Positions 1 to 8,050 of a DNA stretch of 36,542 bases are shown here, piece by piece. The position numbers and the translations under genes are program-made. This DNA comes from Anaerolineae bacterium. Its GTDB lineage: Bacteria; Chloroflexota; Anaerolineae; Aggregatilineales; Phototrophicaceae. A model generated the notes under the pieces. It had not been told where the DNA came from. It did not search any database and worked only from the letters and a program-made list of their open reading frames with translations. Where the stretch lies: positions 1-36,542 of the forward strand of contig JACDGI010000009.1 of NCBI GenBank assembly GCA_013821665.1, in the 5' to 3' direction. Positions within the stretch are counted from its first letter, which is position 1; each line of letters opens with the position of its first letter.

Positions 1-854
1 GTGTGGAGGTTGACCAAACACTGCTGTGTATCAAGAGCGGTCCAACCACCATCACGGGCATAAAGACTGGTTTTGAAGAGGGCTTCGTTGCGACCACCTC
101 TCTGGCAGTGATAGCGGTATAGATTTTCGAGATCGGTAGACGTGGGTTTGGTTGGCGGAATTGGCGAAATGGCAGCGCGAATACCTGGGATCACCGGTGG
201 GGTTGTAAGCACTGGCGGATGCGTCTTATGACTATTTAGAAAGGCATTTAGGCGGCGAATATCGCGTTCGGTGAGCATTTTGGGCATACCGCCACACGTT
301 ACTTTATAAGCCTGACCGTTGATGATGGTGGGTGGCGCGACCACATAACGACCATTGGAAAGGAGATCTATGCCCTGCCCTTTTTGACTATCGATATGCA
401 GTTGATCCGGTAATTTGAAATACAGATGCGGCAGACCGCGACCGGCCGAGCGGACGATGTGGGTTTCGAGCAAGTCGGGGTATTGGGCTTTGAAGGCGTT
501 GAAGACGGTTTCCGAGTCAAAATCTAGCACGACCAATTGGCTGATGCGTCCGGTGACGATGCCGAGGCCAGCAAAACCGCTTTCTGAAAACCATTGCTTA
601 TAGTCATTTTCATTAGCGCGATAGTGTTGAAAGTCTGACCACGGGAGCGCGGGTGTTTTGGGACGCGAGGGATCGAGGTCGCCCAGCAGCGGAATCACCG
701 AGTAGCCGAGATAAAAATAAGCCTCAGCAATCGTTAATAAAGTTGAGAAACCATTAGAAAATTGCAAATCAAATCCTAACTGCCGGGATTTGACTTGCAC
801 GTATGGAAAATTCTCGCTATCATGTGAAATGAAAGCGGATACGTCTGGGCGCAT
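1..854 (-). CDS. Bifunctional DNA primase/polymerase (prim-pol) N-terminal domain protein, partial (runs off left edge)
   Basis: Open minus-strand frame from ATG at 854 to the window edge, not in the ORF track because it has no stop in the window. Reads MRPDVSAF...TIAEAYFYLGYSVIPLLGDLDPSRPKTPALPWSDFQ...GLGIVTGRISQLVVLDFDSE...HIVRSAGRGRHLYFKLP...GIDLLSNGRYVVAPPT, matching the prim-pol family pattern (GxxVIPL, GIVTG, VLDFD, TxSGRGxHxYF, D...YVVAPPS). Confidence 0.85.
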   Translation of the reverse strand, partial: MRPDVSAFISHDSENFPYVQVKSRQLGFDLQFSNGFSTLLTIAEAYFYLGYSVIPLLGDLDPSRPKTPALPWSDFQHYRANENDYKQWFSESGFAGLGIVTGRISQLVVLDFDSETVFNAFKAQYPDLLETHIVRSAGRGLPHLYFKLPDQLHIDSQKGQGIDLLSNGRYVVAPPTIINGQAYKVTCGGMPKMLTERDIRRLNAFLNSHKTHPPVLTTPPVIPGIRAAISPIPPTKPTSTDLENLYRYHCQRGGRNEALFKTSLYARDGGWTALDTQQCLVNLH

Positions 855-1111
855 TCAATAAAGCTGCCCCGGCGGCTGATGTTGAATGCCTTCTCGAACT
901 TGCTAGGGTCGGGGAAGGCATTTCGCTTTTATAGGGTAAGTTGTGACGACTGAGCGTCTATGGTGTCCCTATCTTCTTAGGACACATTCCCCTGTTATTC
1001 CATATTGCTCCATCATGACAAATAAAAAAGCATCACCTCGCTTGACCGAAAGTGACGCTCCTTTGTTGGATAACGCAGGTTATTAGTTCTCGTTTATGGT
1101 ATAATAGAGAA

Positions 1112-1201
1112 CATACGTCGGACTCGGTCACGCGAGTTCGGCAGTCCATTTGAAACCTAAAGGCTTCTGCACGACGACGAGTACCACCTCGTCGTTTTGC
1201 A
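1112..1201 (+). ncRNA. Candidate small RNA: extended -10 promoter, 5' hairpin, terminator-like hairpin
   Basis: TGGTATAAT (1097-1105) followed by hairpin-forming GGACTCGGTCACGCGAGTTCGGCAGTCC (1120-1147) and ACGACGAG-TACCAC-CTCGTCGT (1174-1195) ending in TTTT; no coding ORF covers it. Confidence 0.3.
1174..1198 (+). terminator. Terminator-like hairpin
   Basis: Perfect 8-bp arms ACGACGAG/CTCGTCGT with a 6-nt loop, overlapping TTTT at 1195-1198. Confidence 0.4.
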
Positions 1202-1808
1202 TTATGGAACTGTTAAACCTCAGTATAATCCCCACCACCAACTCGCGCAACTGAATTTTACCGTTTGCAGCAGGGAAAGTTTCACACTTACAGTGGAATC
1301 ACATCGTATCTAGGCGATTGTGTGCAGCAGGTGCTGAGATCGATGCCGCCATAGGTGACAACACCGTACCGAAGCGCAAGCCAATTAAAAGGCCCTGCTC
1401 ACTTGGTCAAGTGATAGCAAAAGGCCGAAACGCGACAGTAAGGAGGGGCAGCTATCGAATCTTCTGTGAGACACATTCATAAAATGGTCAAAATTTGGCA
1501 TGAAGTTGAGTAATCAAGCGCTTTTAAGAATTCGAAGCATCCATGATTGATTTCAACCTTTCGTGAAGTAACTTCAGACAGATAAATCGTCTCAAAGTGC
1601 TCGATTAGCCGCTAAAATCACCAGTTTACTTCGCAGAATATACCTTCCCTGTAGTATCCTACCGCCGCCTTTCGTCCTTTTGCTATCGCTTGATGGAATT
1701 ATTTTAATAGACATTTGTTATGCACAGGGATTTTACGGTAAGTATATAGTCGTTTTCTCGGATTAGCGGTCATATAATCATCCTATTTATAACGCTAAGG
1801 ATACGACA

Positions 1809-3363
1809 TTGCGCCCACAATATTCTGGCGGAATTCTAGGACAAGGGACTGTTAAGTTCTTTGGGTATCTAGCCGTTGCCATGCTTGTGCTCATAGGAGT
1901 AACGCCTGCTGTAGATGCCCAATTAACGTCTAAAAACCAACCCCACCTGCTGGCAAGCCAGCCCTTTAGCTCGCCCTGTGTAAAGGGAAAAGGAACTTTA
2001 GGATCAGTTACCCTTTGTATTACTAATCCGCAGGACAACAATACGGTATCTGGATTAGTGACTGTCGAAGCGGTGTTGAGCGGACAAACTCCCGATCTTC
2101 GACGAGCGAAGCTGATGTTCGAGTTGAACGGAGAGGTGGTACTAACCGACTATTTGGCCCCCTATATCTTTGTATTGCCAACCGATCACTTTCCCAATGG
2201 CGTGAAAACGCTTTCTGTCGTGGCCGAACTGAATGATGGAACTGTAACTCATGCAGCCACAATCAATCTTCAAATTAATAACGACACGAGCAGTGTGTCT
2301 GATCAAGCCGCCGGATTTACGCCCTATACAGCTCCCCCGCCCCCCACCGGGCCAACCCTTTATGGTCGCAGCGGACGGTGATGGTGTCAGCGGTGAATCA
2401 ACAGCAGTTCCCGATCTGATCGCATCCTGGAATCCTGGTATGTTTTTGTATCTGGGTGATGTATACGAGGATGGGACCTATACTGAGTTCTATAACTGGT
2501 ATGGTTCAGGGGCGAATTATTACTCGCGGTTTCGGTCGATTACGAACCCTACGGTAGGCAATCACGAGTATACGAACGGTGAGGCACCCGGTTATTTTAA
2601 GTACTGGAACAACCCGCCTTCATACTATAGTTTTGACACCGCTGGATGGCATTTCATAAGCTTGAATTCGAATATCCCTAGAGATATGGGAGTGGAAAAA
2701 CCAGAATATAGTTGGCTGGCCCGGGATTTGGCGCAAAACGCATCCCAATGTACGCTCGCTTATATGCACGCACCCCGCTACAGCATCGGGAGCGAGGGCG
2801 GTACGGAACCAGTGGCTCCAATGTGGGCGTTGCTCGTCAACAATCAAGCGGACATCTTCCTAACAGGACATGATCATAATTATCAGCGTTGGCAGCCGCT
2901 CGATGCTTCAGGTAACTTTAATCCTGAGGGTATCACTCAATTTGTCGTGGGCAGTGGTGGACACGGCATTCGCCCCTTCGTGAGTAGCGATACGCGCATG
3001 GTCAAGGGCATAGACGACGTGCAGGAAACCCCGGGTGCCCTTCGGCTACAGTTATATAGTGATCGGGCGACCTTCGAATACATCAACGCCGCTGGCCTTG
3101 TACTCGATTCAGGAGAAATTCCCTGCCACAAAGCAATCTCAAACTTCACCTTTCATGTTCCGAGTTTCTCAACGGCCAATCTGCGTGATTGTCCGGCCAC
3201 CAATTGCAGCCGTATTAAGTCGCTCTCACCGGGAACCCAAGTTATTGTTCTAAGTCAGGTTACGGGAGAAGTGGTGAGTGGGAGCGCCATCTGGTATGAA
3301 GTCTCGGTTGACGACCTGCATGGGTACATCCATAGTTCTCTGCTTATTGGAACGCCTCAATAA
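1809..3363 (+). pseudogene. Secreted metallophosphoesterase (purple acid phosphatase-like) with C-terminal SH3-like domain, split by a frameshift
   Basis: ORF 1809-2381 has a signal-like hydrophobic N-terminus and an Ig-like segment. ORF 2251-3363 carries GDVYEDG, GNHEY, AYMHAPRY, GHDHNYQRW metallophosphoesterase motifs and a C-terminal NLRDCPATNCSRIKSLSPGTQV SH3b-like repeat. The frames join around 2330-2365. Confidence 0.7.
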
Positions 3364-3567
3364 CACTGAGTCACGATGCGGAGAAGACAAGTTAATGGGC
3401 ACCATTTTTGATGGTTTCGAGGGTTTCACGGTCGCTGACCAGACGAATGATGGGCGGATTATGGTCTACTCGTGAGTAACTCACAAATAATTCGCGGATT
3501 GCTGACATCACATTTGCTCAAAAAAACTAAACCCATTCTACGGGATCATCACTTGCTGCTTGCGTAT

Positions 3568-4125
3568 CTATTCATCCTCGAAAATATCAGCAACTGCTAG
3601 CTGAAATCCCGGCAGCACGTCGCCGCCTTCCAACACATCCCCTACTCGCAAACGTTTAACCGACTGGCCGGGTATCCATACATCAATCGTCTTTGTGTCC
3701 GTGTCAGCCAACCACAGTACCGTACCGGTTGTCATATAATTAGCAGTCTTTATTGCCATGTCAGCAGGTTTATTCCCCGGTGACAAGACTTCAATTGCTA
3801 AATCAGGCGCGACGGGGTTATAGGCCACCTTTTTTGGGCGTACGGGTTGTCGCTTATAGGACATGAAAGCGGCATCGGGTATGTAATCTTCGCCGTTGAT
3901 CACGTATCCCCCATCAGAGCCGGTTATCCGTCCTAATTTGTTCGTGAGTACGTAACCTCCAAAGTAGACAATTAAGTTGGCGGCTGCCCCTGATGATTCG
4001 TTGTTGGATACCACTTCAACGATCTCCCCGGCGATGTATTCAAAATTGCGATCCCGATTTTCAGGCCGCATCACGAATTCGTAGAACGCTTCTTTGGTCA
4101 CCAACTTCTGCTGTAGGTTAAGCAT
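3568..4125 (-). CDS. Uma2-family (DUF820) putative restriction endonuclease-fold protein
   Basis: FEYIAGEIVEVVS...YIPDAAFMS...VAPDLAIEVLSPGNK...LWLADTDTKTIDVW pattern typical of Uma2/DUF820. Confidence 0.85.
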   Translation of the reverse strand: MLNLQQKLVTKEAFYEFVMRPENRDRNFEYIAGEIVEVVSNNESSGAAANLIVYFGGYVLTNKLGRITGSDGGYVINGEDYIPDAAFMSYKRQPVRPKKVAYNPVAPDLAIEVLSPGNKPADMAIKTANYMTTGTVLWLADTDTKTIDVWIPGQSVKRLRVGDVLEGGDVLPGFQLAVADIFEDE

Positions 4126-4134
4126 GTCAAACTC

Positions 4135-4671
4135 CTATGCGAATAGCTCGGCAACAGCCAGTGTGAAACCGGGCAGCACGTTGCCGCCATCTAACACATC
4201 GCCCATTGAATATGTTTTCATCGGTTTACCGGGCGCATATACATCCACACTGCGAGACTTATTGTAAATTTCCCATAGTAAGATACCAGCACGGCGGTAG
4301 ATTTCACGCTTCTCACGAATAGCCTCTGCCTTATCTGTAGGGGATATGATTTCTACGGCCCACAGTGGCGCTACAGGGTCAGGATATTCATCACTCATCT
4401 CAGTGGGTTTATAGGCAAAGTCCGGCGCAATCGTATTGCCAACGATGTTATAGGCACCATCTCCACTCGTGGTATGACAGGGAAGATTGAGTTCGCGACA
4501 AAAAAGGCGGACAACAAAAACGAGCACATCCCCCAATTCTGAATTGCGTGTGCGGCTCGGTGACATTTCGACAATTTCCCCGTTGATGAATTCCAACTGG
4601 CGGTCTTCGTTCTCCGGTAAGCTGGCGAAAGTGACAAATTCTTCGAAGGTCATCTCATGTTGTTTTAGCAT
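4135..4671 (-). CDS. Uma2-family (DUF820) protein, tandem paralogue
   Basis: LEFINGEIVEMSPSR...TIAPDFAYKP...PLWAVEIISPTDK...LWEIYNKSRSVDVY; shares the C-terminal GDVL[ED]GG[DN]VLPGF with its neighbour. Start taken at MLKQHEMTF (4671) rather than 4704. Confidence 0.85.
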   Translation of the reverse strand: MLKQHEMTFEEFVTFASLPENEDRQLEFINGEIVEMSPSRTRNSELGDVLVFVVRLFCRELNLPCHTTSGDGAYNIVGNTIAPDFAYKPTEMSDEYPDPVAPLWAVEIISPTDKAEAIREKREIYRRAGILLWEIYNKSRSVDVYAPGKPMKTYSMGDVLDGGNVLPGFTLAVAELFA

Positions 4672-4741
4672 TGCCCTATCCTTTTGAATCAGCTTGCCCT
4701 CCAATTATTGCATACTTTGCAGGGCTGTGACAAAGGGCGGT

Positions 4742-5815
4742 TCATTTCTTTGCATTGAGCCGTGCCAGCGCCAGCCTTAGACCCCCTGCCGCGTTTAAAT
4801 CGGCAGGATGTAAGCCCGAAAACTCGCGCCAGCCGATGTAGTCGATGACTTTGCCGTACCATGTTTGCAGATGCGGAATGATATAGGAGGCGTTCCCACC
4901 GACAATCAGTAAGCTGTTGATGTCTTTGAGTCCATCGTAGCGGGTGTCGAGCGCATTGTTCGCCAGCCAGTCGGCATACTGCTTTGCCAGATGATCGAGC
5001 ATCGTTTTGAGGTCAATGGACGCGCCACCGAACTGAAGCACATAATCCCCACTGGCACTGGCAAGGCGTAACACACGGTCAATGTCATCAAGTGTGACAG
5101 CGGTGAGGTCTCCCCCTGCCCCTTTGACCCATTCGAGCAGCGGCAAACGGATGTGGGTGTTGCCACCACCATTGGCGATGCTGGATTGCGGCAGGTCAGC
5201 GGGGTTGAATGCGCCGTTGTGCAAGCGGAACACGTTGGCGGTATACGCGCCCACATCGAGCAGCACCACATCGCCAGCTAACTTGCCTGCCAGCGGTGAT
5301 TTGTTTCCATTGCCATCCAGCATGAAACAGCCAATGGCCGCATAGCCTTCGGGCAGTACCGATACACTGCTATAAGACCATTCGCGCGGCTTCTTGTCGC
5401 CTTTGAGCTTGATTTCAACACCATGAGTGCTGTAGGCATCGGTCATAGGCTTTTTGAGGTCGTTATACATGGCCGGTGGGCATAAGAGCGTAATATCCAC
5501 GCTGCCGGATTTGATGCCCAGCCGTGCTAAGGCATAAGCGGTTAAGAACTGATGATGTTCGCCGCCATAGCGGTTGGCACCCATATGGCGGTCGATGCCC
5601 TGCCGGTTGAGGATGAGCGCGTCATCACCAATGGCATAAGTGTTATCGTGCCATTCCGCCGAGGTGAAATCGAGTTCATGCCCCTGCTCTAGCCCCAAGG
5701 TTTGGGAGGTGATGCGGGTGCGAATGCTGGCGAAGCTGATACTCTTTTTGGAACCTGCTAGCATGGCACAGGTGTTGCCGTTGCCGCAGTCGACTGATGC
5801 GATATAATTTGTCAT
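4742..5815 (-). CDS. ParM/StbA-like actin-fold plasmid segregation ATPase
   Basis: MTNYIASVDCGNGNTCAML phosphate-1-like motif, VVLLDVGAYTANVF phosphate-2-like, SLLIVGGNASYI adenosine-like motif. ATG at 5815 preferred over the TTG at 5830. Confidence 0.75.
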   Translation of the reverse strand: MTNYIASVDCGNGNTCAMLAGSKKSISFASIRTRITSQTLGLEQGHELDFTSAEWHDNTYAIGDDALILNRQGIDRHMGANRYGGEHHQFLTAYALARLGIKSGSVDITLLCPPAMYNDLKKPMTDAYSTHGVEIKLKGDKKPREWSYSSVSVLPEGYAAIGCFMLDGNGNKSPLAGKLAGDVVLLDVGAYTANVFRLHNGAFNPADLPQSSIANGGGNTHIRLPLLEWVKGAGGDLTAVTLDDIDRVLRLASASGDYVLQFGGASIDLKTMLDHLAKQYADWLANNALDTRYDGLKDINSLLIVGGNASYIIPHLQTWYGKVIDYIGWREFSGLHPADLNAAGGLRLALARLNAKK

Positions 5816-5846
5816 GTTGGCCTGCCTCAATCAGGCTAATCTGAAG

Positions 5847-5870
5847 CCCGTTGTCCACCAACGGGTTTTT
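5847..5870 (+). terminator. Intrinsic terminator-like hairpin between the adaptor and ParM-like genes
   Basis: CCCGTTG-TCCAC-CAACGGG-TTTTT, perfect 7-bp arms plus T5 on the + strand, opposite to the flanking genes. Confidence 0.5.
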
Positions 5871-5876
5871 CAATTC

Positions 5877-6317
5877 TTATTGAAACATGGAGAGAAAATT
5901 TTCGATGAGAGCATCATCGGACACGGGTAGCGATGGTTTGGCTTCTGCTATAGGCGGTGCCGCTAATGGGATGGGCGGATTATAAGTTATGGATTGTCCT
6001 GTGCCAATAACTGTTGGTTGCTGTTGCTGCTTGAGAATTTGCATGAACTGCTCCAGCGCTTCGGCTGTGCTGGGCGCAAATTGAGTTTTATATTGCGGGA
6101 AGGCATCGAATAAAACGGACAGGTCACCCTGCTCCAAGGCATAATAAAGAGCGACCGCTTTGCGAAGATTGGTAATCTCTTGTTTTCCGTTTTTCCAAAA
6201 ATCGAGAATATTTTCAACATGCTGATCAGTTGGATGGTCATTGCGAAACTGATACTTGCGTGTGTGACGTGGAACCGGCTTACGCTTGGGTTGGTTTTTT
6301 TTCTTCGCTGCCATCAT
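5877..6317 (-). CDS. Small basic/Pro-rich protein, candidate ParR-like adaptor of the par locus
   Basis: Immediately upstream of and co-oriented with the ParM-like gene; basic N-terminus, DxxVENILDFW...ITNLRKAVALYYALEQGD segment, Pro-rich linker, short acidic/hydrophobic tail DDALIENFLSMFQ. Confidence 0.45.
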   Translation of the reverse strand: MMAAKKKNQPKRKPVPRHTRKYQFRNDHPTDQHVENILDFWKNGKQEITNLRKAVALYYALEQGDLSVLFDAFPQYKTQFAPSTAEALEQFMQILKQQQQPTVIGTGQSITYNPPIPLAAPPIAEAKPSLPVSDDALIENFLSMFQ

Positions 6318-6323
6318 TCGCTC

Positions 6324-6375
6324 CTAATGGGTCGCTCTAGTGTGTGTCGCACCTAGGTGCGTCTAATGAGTTGCT
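6324..6375. promoter_or_regulatory. Candidate operator/centromere: 14-bp palindrome flanked by two direct repeats
   Basis: CGCACCTAGGTGCG (6348-6361) perfect palindrome, flanked by CTAATGGGTCGCT (6324-6336) and CTAATGAGTTGCT (6363-6375). Confidence 0.4.
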
Positions 6376-6445
6376 GACTCTGTACAGTTTAAACATTTCA
6401 TGTGTATAATTCAAGATCAACTCTATAGAATAAAGGAACTATAAG

Positions 6446-6913
6446 ATGAAAACAGGGAAAGCCGCTAAACTCTTTGGAGTCGACCCCAATACAATTATGG
6501 ATTGGACGAGCCGTTTTCCCGGTTTTTTTACAGCCGAATCAAAGGGAGAAGTTCACAGCCAGCGCGAATATCAGCCGGAAGATCTGATTATACTGAATAC
6601 GATCCGCGTAGCACGCAAGCAGAATGCGCCGTGGGAGAAAATACGGGCTGATCTGGAAGCTGGAGAGCGCGAAACGACACTTCCACCCGAAGCTATGACA
6701 CTTGAAGGTGAGAGCGCTTTGACTCTCTACAGTGAACTCCGGACTACTCAGCTAGAATTACGGAGTACCAAAGAGGAAAACGAGAGGCTTCGTGCTTCAT
6801 TGAGTGAAAAAGACAAAGCGCTGATGGATAAATCTGAAGAAGTCGGTAAGTGGAAAGCACTGGCCGCACTGTATGAGCAGATGTGGAAGGACGAGAAGGG
6901 CAGTGATAAATAA
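6446..6913 (+). CDS. MerR-like HTH protein with C-terminal coiled coil
   Basis: KTGKAAKLFGVDPNTIMDWTSRF...FTAESKGEVHSQREYQPEDLIILNTIRVARKQNAPWEKIRADLEAG resembles a MerR-type winged HTH; followed by a heptad-rich LRSTKEENERLRASLSEKDKAL segment. Confidence 0.6.
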   Translation: MKTGKAAKLFGVDPNTIMDWTSRFPGFFTAESKGEVHSQREYQPEDLIILNTIRVARKQNAPWEKIRADLEAGERETTLPPEAMTLEGESALTLYSELRTTQLELRSTKEENERLRASLSEKDKALMDKSEEVGKWKALAALYEQMWKDEKGSDK

Positions 6914-7156
6914 GAGGTGGAGATGCCTTCGACAGTTCTACTATTGATCTGGCCTAATCTGGCGAATAAAAAAGATCAGTTTGTACGCTTTTAGGTTTGA
7001 AAACTCTAACTATTTTTAGTTGACAAGTTATGAACTTTTGTTCTAAAATGAAAGCCGAAACAGGACTATTTCGGAGAATGTTGAACGCCACCGACTGCCC
7101 CCAATTGCCACGCAAAATGAATGCAAATAGAGCGGCAATCGGCACAAATTGTACAG

Positions 7157-7215
7157 CGGTGGCAGCAGCCGAGCAATCCGCTGCATTTGTGTCATTTCGG
7201 TGGCAGTAGCCGAGC
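7157..7215 (+). repeat. Pair of 18-bp direct repeats
   Basis: CGGTGGCAGCAGCCGAGC (7157-7174) and CGGTGGCAGTAGCCGAGC (7198-7215), 17/18 identical, start-to-start 41 bp. Confidence 0.6.
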
Positions 7216-7457
7216 TTCGCGCCGACATAAAATGTCAATTCAGCGCCTCGCTCCCTCACATCCGCCGCACACTTCAGCGGGAGTTGTACAATTAATGCAG
7301 TAATAGTTGCAACAACTGCAACATTTGCCTCCATAAACCCATATCCATAATTGACCTTATTAAGACTTGCGCTGCTGGTGTAATCTTAAACCGAACGGCT
7401 CCTTCACAATTCCAAGTGAGGTAGAGCGCGGCAATCTGAATAAAGGAGTATCCCAGC

Positions 7458-7751
7458 ATGGCATCAAACAATCAGGGCGAATTGAAGAAGCGCTTCGACG
7501 CTTTCCATCATGAGGCACGGTTTGCAGAGAAACCTTACCGGCTGTTAGGCGGCGCACAGATCACCGACAAACTGGTGAGTGCCTTAGTCGCTTATCCGGC
7601 TGAAGTGGGTGACAAAGCGGCATTTGTTGAAGGTGTGCTGAACACGCTGAAGACCTATGGGCTGGACGCATCCGAACCGGTACGCCAGAAGAACGGCATC
7701 CGTATTCAGGCACGTTTGCTGCCGGTGGAGAAAGAGAAGGAAGAGGCCTGA
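7458..7751 (+). CDS. Small hypothetical protein
   Basis: 97-aa ORF with RBS-like AAAGGAG upstream (7441-7447); the overlapping minus ORFs look spurious. Confidence 0.6.
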   Translation: MASNNQGELKKRFDAFHHEARFAEKPYRLLGGAQITDKLVSALVAYPAEVGDKAAFVEGVLNTLKTYGLDASEPVRQKNGIRIQARLLPVEKEKEEA

Positions 7752-8050
7752 GCGCACGCTTTTAACACTTCTTGATAAGCGCGAACATATAAATATGGAC
7801 ATAATTTAGGCTCCGGTAATGTTCAATTGAAGGACCATCGGGGGCTAAAAGCATGATTGTGATTAAGTTTGTCAGTTGGAATATGGTGTGGCTGAGTGAT
7901 TTGTTCTTGTCCAAATGAAGTAGAAGAGGGTGGCGCTGCGGGATTTAAGCCGGATATGAGGCAGCGCCTCCGCGATCTCATTCATAACACAGGGGAAGAG
8001 AAGGTTTGTGGGGGATAAATCAGATCATTCCACATATATCCTTAAAGTTC

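Noticed and set aside
1320-1440. Possible riboswitch upstream of the phosphatase (TCACTTGGTCAAGTGA hairpin at about 1398-1413)
   Set aside because: Only one short stem was evident, matching no riboswitch class I could recognise, and it lies ~400 bp from the ORF.
1787-2262. Minus-strand ORFs 1787-2041 and 2023-2262
   Set aside because: Antisense to the phosphatase reading frames, with no recognisable domain; shadow ORFs.
2355-2364. CCCTTTA as a programmed -1 frameshift heptamer joining the phosphatase ORFs
   Set aside because: The heptamer is not in the required zero-frame phase and the needed shift is +1, so an indel or decay is simpler.
5676-5873. 65-aa minus-strand ORF overlapping the start of the ParM-like gene
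   Set aside because: Out of frame with the clear ParM-like protein and without domain-like sequence; it spans the hairpin.
6954-7334. 126-aa and 61-aa minus-strand ORFs in the 6.9-7.4 kb gap
   Set aside because: No protein-like domain pattern; they overlap direct repeats and each other in different frames.
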